Translations under genes and position numbers: made by a program
Shown here: positions 1-8,997 of the stretch, one piece after another
Layout of the letters: each line of letters begins with the position of its first letter
How positions within the stretch are numbered: the stretch's first letter is position 1
Notes under the pieces: generated by a model
What the model was told of the DNA's origin: nothing
What the model saw: the letters and a program-made list of their open reading frames with translations, nothing else
Database searches by the model: none
NCBI GenBank assembly: GCA_014204635.1
Contig: JACHLS010000003.1
Location: 1-64,000, forward strand
Direction of reading: 5' to 3'
Origin: Sporosarcina luteola
GTDB lineage: Bacteria > Bacillota > Bacilli > Bacillales_A > Planococcaceae
Length of the DNA stretch: 64,000 nt

Positions 1-620
1 GCACGCAGCCGTTCCAACGGAACGTCAAGCTGATCTTCGATCTTTTTTTCATACAGTGGAAGGTTTTCTTCCCGCGCAGCCTGTTCGGCGAGCCATTGTT
101 CTTGTTCCTCTTTCTTTTTTCGGCCGCGTTTCTTAGGTTCTTCCTTTCCTTTTTTCTGTTTGGCTGATGCTTTATCTCGAGCTTCGAAATGCGTCGCATC
201 AATTGCGACCGTGTCATCTTGGATAAAGCCTTCCGTGATGGCGTCTAGGACAATCATTTCCTGCACCTTTTCTAGGCTATCAGTTTCACTAAGCTTGGAA
301 AGAAGACGACTATAAGAGGCTTCCGAAGGAACGTTCTCCGAGACTTTGAATCCGCAATCTAGCTTAAATGAGAGGTCATTATTCAATCGTTTGATGAGGT
401 CTTTGACCGTGGAGATTCGCTCAATGTAACGTGCAAATATACTCACAATCATGGCACCGTAATTCAATTCAATAGGCGCACCTAAGTGGGATTTTTTGTT
501 GATTTCATAGAAGAGGATGTCCAAGTCGATGGCATCCATGATCTCTTCGTATTTTTGGGTAGGTTCCATTTCGTATAGTTCTTCGATGCTAAAAAGGCTT
601 TGTTGTCTTATAATGGTCAT
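1..620 (-). CDS. IS1182 family transposase, 3' end cut by window edge
   Basis: About 206 codons are visible, starting at ATG 620 behind a good ribosome binding site (GGAGGAGTACTCCC). The N-terminal region has the features of the DUF772-type domain of IS1182/IS5-like transposases, including the ELNYGAMIVSIFARYIERI stretch. A DDE-type acidic motif follows (VAIDATHFEARDK, about residues 130-142), then a lysine-rich linker (KKRGRKKKEEQEQ) characteristic of this group. The reading frame is open to base 1, so the catalytic C-terminal half lies outside the window. Being intact as far as visible, it may be a functional copy. Family assignment rests on recognised motifs; the exact IS name is not determined. 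Confidence 0.85.
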   Translation of the reverse strand, partial: MTIIRQQSLFSIEELYEMEPTQKYEEIMDAIDLDILFYEINKKSHLGAPIELNYGAMIVSIFARYIERISTVKDLIKRLNNDLSFKLDCGFKVSENVPSEASYSRLLSKLSETDSLEKVQEMIVLDAITEGFIQDDTVAIDATHFEARDKASAKQKKGKEEPKKRGRKKKEEQEQWLAEQAAREENLPLYEKKIEDQLDVPLERLR

Positions 621-735
621 AGGGAGTACTCCTCCAGTCTTTTTGGGATGTTTTGGTCGACTACCATTATACAAGACTTGGGGAGGTACTTCCTTTTTTA
701 TGTCTATAATCCCTTGGGAGACAAGGGTCTGGAAT
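1..735 (-). mobile_element. IS1182-type insertion sequence, left part outside window
   Basis: The transposase gene and its roughly 110-bp leader form the 5' end of an insertion sequence that continues beyond base 1. The outer boundary is not certain; a short inverted repeat (CCCTT...AAGGG, about 711-727) lies near the presumed terminus, and the next gene's stop codon is at 744-746. Target-site duplication cannot be checked because the other end is missing. Confidence 0.6.
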
Positions 736-743
736 TATGAAAT

Positions 744-1820
744 TCATTCATGTGTAAAAATAATTAAATTTCCCCCTGCTGAAACTTGCAAAAATAAAGT
801 AGGTTCAGGTTCAATGATTTTATTCCAGTTTTCACCATTATCATTCGTTATGAATATATTTTTATTAGATAAAATGGCAATATTATTAGCTGAATAGTCC
901 ATTTCATCTATTTGTGTTTTTAAGGTTAAAAGACTTTTCATTTTATCGTCTTCTTTACTACGTAACAGCTTTGATTTTGTAGCAACAAATAACTCGCTAG
1001 ATGAATTAAACCATGATTTTACAATATTTTCTTGAATATTTAATGCAGCCCAAGTTTCTCCGTGATCAATACTTAACTCAATAAAAGGCTGATTTACTGA
1101 ATCATACGAAGAAGGTTTTTTGTCTCCCCAAGTAACTAAATTATCACCATTCGCGGAAATTCCTTTTATATCCATTTGGAATTTTAATGGTTTTGGTGTA
1201 GTTGTTTGCGAACTTATTGATATTAATTCTCCTCCTTTCGGTATTTTATGGATAGCGCCTATTATTCTACCGCTTTTAGGATCTATATCTACTTTTGTAA
1301 ATAGTTTATCTTTATCAATTCCAACTACTGTTACAACTGGCTTACCACCAATGTTATTTAGTGTAAAATGATATCCTGTAGCCCATTCCTCTCCTTTGTA
1401 GATATCGAATCTAGTCCTGACAATCTTTAATAATTTCGGGCTATCCAATTGAACATCATCCAAATCAATTGGCATTTCATTTTTTGGTCCAATGATCTCT
1501 CTTTCTAAATCTATTTCTCCTTTTGATATACCTATAAGTAAATGTTTATCTGTACCAGGAACGAGAAAGAATAAATTCCAATCATATCGTTTCCCTATTT
1601 CTCCTCTAGACCCACCTTTATTCTCATCACTACTTGTAAGCTTATAAAACTGTGCATTTATATCCCATTTTTTAGCGGTATGTAGTCCGAGAACTATTGT
1701 TTCTTTGAGAGTTAATTCACCATCCATCTCCTTGAAATTCCAATGATTATTGTCACTTACTAAGAAAATTATAGAAATAATTATAATTAGAAATGGATAA
1801 AAGATTTTTTTATTAGTCAA
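744..1820 (-). CDS. Membrane-anchored Asp-box (BNR-like) repeat protein
   Basis: A 358-residue protein with TTG start at 1820 and an upstream GGGATGAT sequence. An N-terminal hydrophobic segment (about residues 7-22) would anchor it or act as a signal peptide. The C-terminal part carries two Asp-box motifs, SIDHGETW and TNDNGENW, typical of BNR/sortilin-like beta-propeller repeats; such domains usually need more repeats than are present here. The gene ends only about 10-20 bp from the IS1182 element, so its C-terminus may have been cut by the insertion and its last residues supplied by the element. No enzymatic motif was recognised; function unknown. Confidence 0.7.
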   Translation of the reverse strand: MTNKKIFYPFLIIIISIIFLVSDNNHWNFKEMDGELTLKETIVLGLHTAKKWDINAQFYKLTSSDENKGGSRGEIGKRYDWNLFFLVPGTDKHLLIGISKGEIDLEREIIGPKNEMPIDLDDVQLDSPKLLKIVRTRFDIYKGEEWATGYHFTLNNIGGKPVVTVVGIDKDKLFTKVDIDPKSGRIIGAIHKIPKGGELISISSQTTTPKPLKFQMDIKGISANGDNLVTWGDKKPSSYDSVNQPFIELSIDHGETWAALNIQENIVKSWFNSSSELFVATKSKLLRSKEDDKMKSLLTLKTQIDEMDYSANNIAILSNKNIFITNDNGENWNKIIEPEPTLFLQVSAGGNLIIFTHE

Positions 1821-2097
1821 TTAATCATCCCATCTACTAAATAATCATCTTTTACATCTCATAAATTCTCTTTATTAATAATTCGATAAATGAATAAACA
1901 TTTCTTCCATTTGGTGCTATGTCCTTAAACTATATGCTTGAATTCACAGACAAACAACAAACACTATCTTATTAAATTCAGTATTGTGTTTCTCAATAGT
2001 AATAATTATTTTAGACGCAATAACCCAATGACGAATTGCAAACGTCTCTTGTAATTGTATTTTTATAAAAAGAGGGAAGCTGATACTTATAAACCGA

Positions 2098-2130
2098 TAA
2101 AAATAGCCTGCTGAGAATTCTCAACAGGCT
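2098..2130 (-). terminator. Terminator of the RidA gene
   Basis: AGCCTG...CAGGCT arms enclose a further self-complementary TGAGAATTCTCA core, followed on the minus strand by ATTTTTA. It lies about 35 bp after the RidA stop codon. The rest of 1821-2165 is AT-rich and shows no gene. Confidence 0.75.
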
Positions 2131-2165
2131 GAAGTACAATATTTATCACTCTATTTTTTAAACCG

Positions 2166-2561
2166 TTATACTTTTGCGCACCAAAGCTCAATTTCAATTT
2201 TCAACTCAGGTAAACCCAGTTCGGTTATATAGGCGATCGTCATTGCGGGGTATTCATTTCCGAAAAGCAGTTCCCACTTAGCATCAAAGTATTCCCAATC
2301 TATTTCTTCTGTCGCCCAGATGTTTACTTTAATAATATGATTCGCATGCAGCTCTTCAGATTCTAGAATTTTTCTTATATTGGTAAATGTATTGGATACT
2401 TGTTCATTAAAATCTGAAGGAACATTACCCTCCATATCAACTCCAATTTGACCGGATGTTACCATTAACTCGGCATCTCTAGGCACTCTGGTGATATGCG
2501 TGTAGTTCCCCACAGGTTGGGGCATAGATTTAGGATTTTTTCGTATGATTTTTCCGTTCAT
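2166..2561 (-). CDS. RidA family (YjgF/YER057c/UK114) protein
   Basis: A 131-residue protein, the usual length of this family. It has the family's VTSGQIGVD core near residue 35, the repeated hydrophobic beta strands and the C-terminal LPELKIEIELWC strand; in RidA proteins the arginine-centred pocket hydrolyses reactive enamine/imine intermediates formed by PLP enzymes. This copy lacks the canonical IEAIAVAP-type ending, so it belongs to a divergent subgroup and its substrate is unknown. It is monocistronic, with its own terminator, and a GTAATA-AAATG start context at 2561. A PLP-dependent aminotransferase (ilvE) lies 3.4 kb away but is not in the same operon. Confidence 0.85.
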   Translation of the reverse strand: MNGKIIRKNPKSMPQPVGNYTHITRVPRDAELMVTSGQIGVDMEGNVPSDFNEQVSNTFTNIRKILESEELHANHIIKVNIWATEEIDWEYFDAKWELLFGNEYPAMTIAYITELGLPELKIEIELWCAKV

Positions 2562-2920
2562 TTTATTACCTCACCTACTATAGTATTTTTCTGCTCCTTT
2601 TCCTGTCAATTTAGATAGGCTTCACTAGCTAAAAGAAAACGGCAGTAGAGTATCCATATCCCATAGATAGAAACACAAGGATATTTTTCTTCATCACCTG
2701 AACACTCCCTTTTTATAGTGCGAAATAATGTAGCGGATCCGTTGTTTCTCACGAAATTACTATAGTCCATATGTTACCTTAAAACCCCTCCCTAGCCAAG
2801 CGCTTGTCTGGCACTGTTCAAAATTTCACTTTCCCACGTGTCTTTCTGTACGTGAAGGTTTTCCAGCTTACGGCAACTGCAAGACATTTGAAAGTTACAG
2901 GCGAGTAGCTGTTAGCCCAT
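2562..2920. other. Intergenic stretch without recognisable gene
   Basis: About 360 bp between the RidA gene and a lipoprotein terminator. I see no convincing open frame with a ribosome binding site, no RNA gene and no clear repeat. Confidence 0.5.
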
Positions 2921-2951
2921 AAAAAAATCCTTCCTCAAGCAAGAGGAAGGA
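2921..2951 (-). terminator. Terminator of the lipoprotein gene
   Basis: Perfect 9-bp stem TCCTTCCTC/GAGGAAGGA with a 6-nt loop; on the minus strand it runs into TTTTTTT. It immediately follows the lipoprotein stop at 2960. Confidence 0.9.
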
Positions 2952-2959
2952 CATATCAG

Positions 2960-3745
2960 TTATTGCACAAGCTGATCTGGCACCTGGAAAGGTTCAATAT
3001 CATTGAAATAGCTGTATGTAGCGTTCAGTTTTTGTCTAGCCCGGTACGAATTCCCATCACGGAATGCCCTCATATCCGTAGACATCTTAAAGCTGGTCAC
3101 ATAAGAAGTACTCTTGTTGAATGTAATAACTAAGTCTGCCTTATAAATGATAAGAAATCCATCTTCCTGAGGACCCAAATCTGGCACAAGCTCTCGAAGT
3201 CGCTCAAATTGTTGGCGATTCAAGCTTAATGTCAATGCATAACCGTATTCAATCGGTTCCAGAACGAAATCATTCTTGAATTCATCAAACAGGGAAAGAT
3301 CAAGCGTCGGGAAGGAACGCGAAGCGAGTGTGCCAAACAATTTTTCAAGTGATTCCGAAGGCTCTTCTTCCCACTCCTTTTTGTTGGCATCCGAAACAAA
3401 GTTTTGATCGCCCAAACGATAGAGATTCATTTTGTATGATTGGATGCCCCGAGGATGCACCAGTGTCTCTTGATGCAATTTCACAGGGTTCAGGAACGCA
3501 TCGGTTTGCATATCCAATTTAATGCCGCTTTTTTCGGGATTCTCAAAATCTCCATTATGAACGGTCACTTTATAATCATCGTAGACGATGTGTGAATGGA
3601 CTGCCTCCAAAGAGGCTTCCATTTCCTTCTTGGACTTGTCCAATAGCTGTTCGGCCGTCATTTTTTCTTTCGTTCCACTCGAATTGCAAGCGGCAAGGAG
3701 CAGGACGAGCGTGCCGATCGTCAAGGATTTAACTAATTTTTTCAC
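2960..3745 (-). CDS. Secreted lipoprotein, DUF6612-like
   Basis: The start chosen is GTG 3745, giving 261 residues that begin KKLVKSLTIG. It lies 8 nt after AGGGAG and directly before a lipoprotein signal peptide with lipobox LLAAC; a longer frame upstream lacks any of this. The mature part (TAEQLLDKSKKEMEAS...) resembles the LolA-like DUF6612 lipoproteins common in Bacillales, whose role is unknown. Expected to sit on the outer face of the membrane after diacylglyceryl modification of the lipobox cysteine. Family name is from memory of the pattern and is moderately certain. Confidence 0.8.
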   Translation of the reverse strand: MKKLVKSLTIGTLVLLLAACNSSGTKEKMTAEQLLDKSKKEMEASLEAVHSHIVYDDYKVTVHNGDFENPEKSGIKLDMQTDAFLNPVKLHQETLVHPRGIQSYKMNLYRLGDQNFVSDANKKEWEEEPSESLEKLFGTLASRSFPTLDLSLFDEFKNDFVLEPIEYGYALTLSLNRQQFERLRELVPDLGPQEDGFLIIYKADLVITFNKSTSYVTSFKMSTDMRAFRDGNSYRARQKLNATYSYFNDIEPFQVPDQLVQ

Positions 3746-3954
3746 GAAAAACTCCCTCTCTACAAAACCTATGTTCATTCTACTGGAAAAAGGCTGCTTC
3801 ATCAATCCATTAGACGGAAATTGAATGGATGAGGTTGCACAAACAGGAGGTAGGAGGGTGTCCTTACATAACAGCAACGTAGGAAAGAATGCCAGTCCAG
3901 GACATACAGGGATGCCGCCGCCATCGTCCCCGCAAGCTGGATGACAAGCTTTCA

Positions 3955-5082
3955 CTATAGAACAAACGGTTCCCCTCTGCGGAAAGTCCACATATCAGTC
4001 ATGAACTGCTCAATACTTTCAAAATCCGGCTCATAGCCAATGCCTGGACCATTCGGGACCGTAATATAGCCGTCTTCCATAACGACCTCAGGACGAATGA
4101 TATCTTGTTCCCAATAGCGGGAAGAAGCGGCCGTATCGCCTGGGAGAATGAAGTTTGGCAATGAAGTAAGGGCAATATTATGTGCACGGCCGACCCCCGC
4201 CTCCAGCATGCCGCCACACCAGACGGGAACCCCTTTCCCCTGACAGTAATCATGAATTTTTTTCGCTTCTGTCAAACCGCCGACACGGCCAATTTTAATA
4301 TTAATGATCTTCGTGCTGCCAAGCTCTATCGCCTTGCGTGCATCCTCCAAAGAATGGATGCTTTCGTCAAGACAGATTGGCGTTTTCAGCTCCTTTTGCA
4401 AGGTCGCATGATCGATAATGTCATCCGAAGCGAGCGGCTGCTCGATCATCATAAGACCGAAATCATCAAGCCGTTTCAACAGAGGTGTATCCGCCAGCGT
4501 ATAGGCCGAATTGGCATCAGCCATAAGCGCTATATCAGGAAATGCTTGCCGCAGTCCAGCGACAATCTCGATTTCCTTGCCAGGTTTTATTTTCACTTTG
4601 ATGCGCTTGTAGCCTTCCTCCAAATACTGTCGAACAACTGCGGTCAACTCTTCCAAACTTTCTTGGATGCCGATGCTGATGCCGACCTCAATCTGGTGGC
4701 GGGTGCCGCCTAACGCTTTCGCCAATGGCATGTCATGCTGCTTCGCATACAAGTCCCAAATAGCACCCTCGACGGCAGCTTTCGCCATATTGTTTTTCCG
4801 GATGGATGAAAAAAGCCCGCTCACTTCATCGGGATGTGAAATTTCGGCATCCAGCAGGAGCGGTACGAGAAAATCACGAATTATATGCCAATTCGTTTCC
4901 ACTGTCTCCTCACTATACCAAGGCGCATCAAAGGCAACCGACTCGCCCCAACCGCTGCGGCCGGATCCGTCTTTTGCTTCAATCAATAAAAAATGCTTAT
5001 CCTGCATCGTCCCGAAACTTGTCGTGAAAGGTTGCTTCATTTTCATCTGCATCCGCCGTACTGTAATTTCCCGAATCTCCAT
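3955..5082 (-). CDS. N-succinylamino acid racemase / o-succinylbenzoate synthase (enolase superfamily)
   Basis: A 375-residue muconate-lactonizing-type enolase-superfamily enzyme. All expected active-site residues are present: the K162-x-K164 pair (KVK), metal ligands D189 (MADAN), E214 (IEQP) and D239 (CLDES), and catalytic K263 (NIKIG). These numbers coincide with the classical N-acylamino acid racemase numbering. Start ATG 5082 follows GGGGGAG at ideal spacing. Family members catalyse the OSBS step of menaquinone synthesis and/or racemise N-succinylamino acids. No men gene is nearby, whereas a GNAT acyltransferase and a branched-chain aminotransferase lie directly upstream, so the racemase role is more likely here. 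OSBS activity cannot be excluded from sequence. Confidence 0.9.
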   Translation of the reverse strand: MEIREITVRRMQMKMKQPFTTSFGTMQDKHFLLIEAKDGSGRSGWGESVAFDAPWYSEETVETNWHIIRDFLVPLLLDAEISHPDEVSGLFSSIRKNNMAKAAVEGAIWDLYAKQHDMPLAKALGGTRHQIEVGISIGIQESLEELTAVVRQYLEEGYKRIKVKIKPGKEIEIVAGLRQAFPDIALMADANSAYTLADTPLLKRLDDFGLMMIEQPLASDDIIDHATLQKELKTPICLDESIHSLEDARKAIELGSTKIINIKIGRVGGLTEAKKIHDYCQGKGVPVWCGGMLEAGVGRAHNIALTSLPNFILPGDTAASSRYWEQDIIRPEVVMEDGYITVPNGPGIGYEPDFESIEQFMTDMWTFRRGEPFVL

Positions 5083-5100
5083 GCAAAACTCCCCCATTCC

Positions 5101-5916
5101 TTACATTGGTATGATTTCTCGACGAACCAATTGATAATAGCAGATGCCCTCATGATTTGGAGAGCGCCTGACACCGACAGCCGCATAGCCATCAGCAAAT
5201 AGTTGCTGGAAAATAGTGCGCAGATGCATCCGCCAGTTGAACGCAAGCGCCGGCTCTGTCTTCTTCAAATGTTGAATATCGGCTGGAACCGGGATTTCAT
5301 AGCCATCCGCACCGGGGCGTAACTGCACCATCTCCTCCTGAATCTGTGGATTGCCGCTTGCCGTATAAGAAATGCTGCAAGGACGCTCAAATGAGATAGC
5401 ATCCGGTATCCAAGCCAACTGCACCCGTTCGCTCCGGATCCACCATTCCACTTTGAAACGGTCGGTCGGCAAGCCTTGATTCAAGCCATCCGCCATCTCC
5501 CCATACCAATTTTCCAAATAGGTGGAACAGATGCCATGCAACTTGGTCAGATTCAAATAGGCATTGCGGCTTTCCAGCGGATCATACGTCCAGACGATCA
5601 ATTCATAGCCCATTTGTGCAGCAAGCTCGAGCTGCCTCTCCTTCAACTTTCTACCGATGCCTTGGGAACGGTAGTCCGGATCAATACCAAGCATGTGGGA
5701 ACATAAAAAGACAAATCCATCCCGAACACCTGGAAAACTGTAAGAAAATCCGACTAGCTGTTCTCCATCGAAAGCGCCAATAAGCAAGCCGCCATTTTGA
5801 ATAGCAGTATACAATTGATGAAGCGGGATGGCATCCGATTGCCACACTTTTTCTTCCAACGGCTGAATAAGACGCACATCTTCAATTGTGGTCAGTTTCC
5901 GTATGGCTAACTCCAT
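5101..5916 (-). CDS. GNAT N-acyltransferase, probably amino acid N-succinyltransferase
   Basis: A 271-residue protein. The N-terminal half has a GNAT fold signature, with acyl-CoA pyrophosphate loop DYRSQGIGRKLKE around residues 100-112 preceded by the beta-4 strand HMLGID. The roughly 120-residue C-terminal extension contains WTYDPLESRNAYLN and distinguishes it from small GNATs. It starts at ATG 5916 behind AAAGGTGG and ends 18 bp before the racemase start, so the two are co-transcribed. In Geobacillus kaustophilus a GNAT of this type succinylates D-amino acids before racemisation by NSAR; that role is inferred here from the neighbour and domain layout. Confidence 0.85.
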   Translation of the reverse strand: MELAIRKLTTIEDVRLIQPLEEKVWQSDAIPLHQLYTAIQNGGLLIGAFDGEQLVGFSYSFPGVRDGFVFLCSHMLGIDPDYRSQGIGRKLKERQLELAAQMGYELIVWTYDPLESRNAYLNLTKLHGICSTYLENWYGEMADGLNQGLPTDRFKVEWWIRSERVQLAWIPDAISFERPCSISYTASGNPQIQEEMVQLRPGADGYEIPVPADIQHLKKTEPALAFNWRMHLRTIFQQLFADGYAAVGVRRSPNHEGICYYQLVRREIIPM

Positions 5917-5963
5917 AAATCAACCACCTTTCCGTAGGTATAAAGAACAAACATGTGATTGCT

Positions 5964-7040
5964 TCACATGGAAACTTGCACACGCCAGCCGAAAGGATCC
6001 TCCAGTTTACCCGTTTGGATGCCGGTGATTGAATCATAAATCTGTTTCGATAAAGGACCGATTTCTCCGTTGTGAATTGTCATTTTTTCGCCATTCCAGA
6101 AAAGCTCGCCAATTGGAGAAATGACAGCGGCTGTCCCCGAACCAAACGCTTCTTCCAATGTCCCCGCCTGGGAAGCGGCATACAATTCTTCCATCGAGAT
6201 TTTTCGTTCACTAACCGGCACGTCCCAGTGACGAAGCAGTTCAATAACGGATTTTCGCGTCACACCTTCCAAAATACTGCCGTTTAATGAAGGCGTGACG
6301 ATTTCACCGTTTATTTTAAAGAAGACATTCATTGCCCCGACTTCTTCAATGTAATGGCGCTCTTTTCCATCCAACCACAGCACTTGTGAATAGCCGTTTG
6401 CTTCCGCAATCTCTTGCGCTTTCATAGCACCGGCATAATTCCCTGCCGTCTTGGCACTGCCCGTGCCGCCCGCGACAGCTCGGACAAATTCGGATTCGAC
6501 CGCAATCTTCACCGGATTGATCCCTTCTTTATAGTACGCACCGACCGGCGACAGGATGATCATAAAGGTATAGGATGCAGAGGGTGCAACGCCTAAATAA
6601 GGCTGTGTGGCGAAAATGAACGGTCGTATGTATAATGATGTGCCTTCCTTAGCAGGAATCCAATCCTTATCGATTCGAATCAGCTCTTTCAACGCGTGCA
6701 GCGCAAATTCCTCATCAATTTGGGGCATGCACAACCTGTCGTTCGAACGATTGAGACGTTTCATATTCTCTTCTGGCCTGAACAGGACTACTTCCTGATT
6801 CTCTGTTACATAGGCCTTCAACCCTTCGAATACAGTTTGTCCATAATGAAACACAATGGCTGCCGGGTCCAAGCTGATGGGTTCGTATGGCTTGATTTTC
6901 GCATCATGCCAGCCTTTTCCTGCCGTATAATCCATCGTAAATAAATGATCCGTAAAGATGGTGCCAAATGCCAGTTGGTCAGCTGCCGGCTTTTCCTTCG
7001 GATGCTTAGTCAGTTCAATGGTCAATTGTAAATCGCTCAT
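5964..7040 (-). CDS. ilvE: Branched-chain amino acid aminotransferase
   Basis: A 358-residue class IV PLP aminotransferase. The PLP lysine is K197 in the GSAKTAGNY motif, and the FHYGQTVFEGLKAY segment (about 64-77) and the LDGKERHYIEEVGAMN segment match type II bacterial/eukaryotic-like BCATs. It interconverts Leu, Ile and Val with their 2-oxo acids. ATG 7040 follows GGGAGGAAT. It is the first gene of a three-gene minus-strand unit with the GNAT and racemase genes (48 bp gap), suggesting co-expression with amino acid stereoinversion. No T-box leader was seen upstream. Confidence 0.95.
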   Translation of the reverse strand: MSDLQLTIELTKHPKEKPAADQLAFGTIFTDHLFTMDYTAGKGWHDAKIKPYEPISLDPAAIVFHYGQTVFEGLKAYVTENQEVVLFRPEENMKRLNRSNDRLCMPQIDEEFALHALKELIRIDKDWIPAKEGTSLYIRPFIFATQPYLGVAPSASYTFMIILSPVGAYYKEGINPVKIAVESEFVRAVAGGTGSAKTAGNYAGAMKAQEIAEANGYSQVLWLDGKERHYIEEVGAMNVFFKINGEIVTPSLNGSILEGVTRKSVIELLRHWDVPVSERKISMEELYAASQAGTLEEAFGSGTAAVISPIGELFWNGEKMTIHNGEIGPLSKQIYDSITGIQTGKLEDPFGWRVQVSM

Positions 7041-7238
7041 TCGGATTCCTCCCTAACCTGTAATCATTTCATTATACACGGATTTTTTCGATTCGACCTT
7101 AGGATCCGTTGAAACATTTCTTAGTTTAATGGTCCGTAGGATTCCAACAACGAAACAAAGTGAAGGCGTTGGAAATTCATTTCACACGATAACAGGAAAA
7201 TAACGCAAAAAATTGAATATATAAGTGAGGTGATCGGG

Positions 7239-7529
7239 ATGACCAATTTGCGAAATATTCTCCAAATAATCAGGTCTCAATGTGGAAATAAACACGAATA
7301 CACTTCGACGATGGCAATTGAACCTGAAGAACAGGGGTATGAATTTTCTCGAAATGATAAAAATCAAAGAATATATTATGAACGCGATATCGTAACGTTA
7401 TCCGACTTTCAAAAAATCATTAAAAAAATACATCGCTTAGAAAAATTAATAAATAAGGTTGTGGATGAAACAGCTGAACGAGCAGCCGAGTATTTTTCTC
7501 AAAAGTTTATGAATGTCATAGAACAATGA
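7239..7529 (+). CDS. Small protein with MerR-like recognition segment and coiled-coil tail
   Basis: Starts at ATG 7239, 6 nt after GAGGTG; 96 residues. The motif GYEFSRNDKNQRIYYERDI resembles the second half of a MerR-family winged-helix domain as found in Bacillus DUF3967/RacA-like proteins. It is followed by a helical, charged segment (FQKIIKKIHRLEKLINKVV) likely to form a coiled coil. The first helix of a canonical MerR head is weak (LRNILQIIRSQ). It may bind DNA, but target and role are unknown. It stands alone on the plus strand between minus-strand genes. Confidence 0.6.
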   Translation: MTNLRNILQIIRSQCGNKHEYTSTMAIEPEEQGYEFSRNDKNQRIYYERDIVTLSDFQKIIKKIHRLEKLINKVVDETAERAAEYFSQKFMNVIEQ

Positions 7530-7668
7530 GATAGAAACTTAATGCATAACCTCACTGAATCGATGGAACAAAACGTTTGGAGGTTGCTGTAGCAAGTGAA
7601 GTAGAAAAGCCAAATCTTTTCGCTTGTTTTTAAAAAAAGCGGTGTAGAATTATTGAATGTTGTCTGTC

Positions 7669-7701
7669 CTTGTTGAACTAACGCTTCGTTGGTTCAACAA
7701 G
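7669..7701. other. Long perfect hairpin of unknown role
   Basis: CTTGTTGAACTAACG and CGTTGGTTCAACAAG form a 15-bp stem (one G-T pair) around a 3-nt loop. No T-run follows directly on either strand, so it is not a typical terminator; see findings. Confidence 0.6.
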
Positions 7702-7790
7702 AGAAGGGAAGTTTTTATGTCGTATTTGACACATTATGTGTAATAAATTGTTCTGTTGAAATTGAAAAAAGATCCTAAAATGGCTCTTGA

Positions 7791-8225
7791 TCATTCTACC
7801 ACACTGAACGGAGCAGCAAGTCCGTCAATAGTGGCCCGGTATTCACCTGGGGTGAGCTTGTACTTTAGATCATTTACATTAAGACTCAATGACGACATTT
7901 TATTTGGTGGATGAATAATACCTTGGCCAGTGAAAGCTTCTTCTTTCATTGGCACCCTATACCACGTATCTTTCACATTCTTTTCGAGAAACACATGAAT
8001 ACCTGTCGTATATCCTTTACTACTATCATTTTGAATTTCAACAATGATCTCTTTAATTGATGTTGGATATTCAGCATTCTCAGTTTTGATAGTAATACCA
8101 TTTTCTGAGTCTGGACGTTTTTGAACTGATACTTCTTCCTTGAGATATGGATCATCTGCTTGGCATCCAGCAATAAACAGGAGTAACGAAGATAAACAAT
8201 AAGTAACAAATGTATATTTCTTCAA
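7791..8225 (-). CDS. Lipoprotein with bacterial immunoglobulin-like domain
   Basis: About 144 residues from TTG 8225 (GTG 8228 is an alternative), both downstream of GGGAGGTG. The N-terminus KKYTFVTYC...LLLFIAGC is a lipoprotein signal peptide with lipobox IAGC. The remaining domain alternates beta strands (ITIKTENAEYP, IKEIIVEIQNDS, LSLNVNDLKYKLTPGEYRA), like the single Ig-like domain proteins of Bacillales (Big_14 type), which sit on the outer membrane face. Function unknown. It is monocistronic. Confidence 0.7.
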   Translation of the reverse strand: MKKYTFVTYCLSSLLLFIAGCQADDPYLKEEVSVQKRPDSENGITIKTENAEYPTSIKEIIVEIQNDSSKGYTTGIHVFLEKNVKDTWYRVPMKEEAFTGQGIIHPPNKMSSLSLNVNDLKYKLTPGEYRATIDGLAAPFSVVE

Positions 8226-8541
8226 CACTAAAACACCTCCCACATTCATTGTACCAATAATTAGTAATGCAGATGAGGTGTTAATGAACAAAACGATAAT
8301 AATATGCAATAAAAAAGAGGGTACTTGTTCAACAACCTTGTTTCAAGTATGGATATTAGACTTTAAGTGCTGGCAAACTTTTAATCTTTCCCACAAGAAA
8401 AGAGATGGTGTGATGGCCATCTCTGAATATACAGACCAAATCGGTACCAAGCTCCTTAAGTAAGTAGCGCCCAAGAGTGATTTTTGCTGTTTCAATTTCC
8501 AGACACTTCATGTTTTATCTAGTATCCGTAATGGAATGACT

Positions 8542-8853
8542 CTATGTTCCCATTAGAAGGATGAAATAAGAAACTGCATAGAGAGGAATTGCAATGGAAG
8601 TAAGGAAATATAATATCAATTCGCTCTTAGTAAGTTTTCGTTCCCACCTGGCCAGTTTAAGACGCCTTCGATAAGCGACACTAGAAAGAAGTATGAATAG
8701 AAAAGACAAGTCTTTTACATGTTCTATAAAAACAATCAAATCAAACAGTCCTTTCAAATTATCGGTTGCCTGATCGGTGAATGTTCTTTCTAATTCGCCT
8801 TTTTGTACTTCTGGAAGGCTTCTAACGACAAATATACCTTGAACAACATGCAA
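8542..8853 (-). CDS. Hypothetical membrane protein, possibly N-terminally truncated
   Basis: About 103 residues with two hydrophobic segments (SFLFILLSSVAYRR and ILYFLTSIAIPLYAVSYFILL) separated by a basic loop. No ribosome binding site precedes any plausible start near 8853. The open frame continues upstream without an ATG for another 30 codons to a TAG, which suggests a remnant of a longer gene. No family recognised. Confidence 0.4.
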   Translation of the reverse strand: MHVVQGIFVVRSLPEVQKGELERTFTDQATDNLKGLFDLIVFIEHVKDLSFLFILLSSVAYRRRLKLARWERKLTKSELILYFLTSIAIPLYAVSYFILLMGT

Positions 8854-8997
8854 AGAATGCTGGAAAGGATCTTCTGACGCCTTGCAGTCTGTTTGTTGAG
8901 CTACTCTCTTTACGTTTTTTGAAGCAGGCTACGGTAACTGATCCGGAGAAGAGAGATCCATCAGGTCCCGAAGTGACCCGAAAGGCCAATTTATGTT

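Noticed and set aside
2960..3991. Long 343-residue version of the lipoprotein
   Set aside because: The lipoprotein signal and ribosome binding site place the start at GTG 3745; the upstream 82 codons are not signal-peptide-like.
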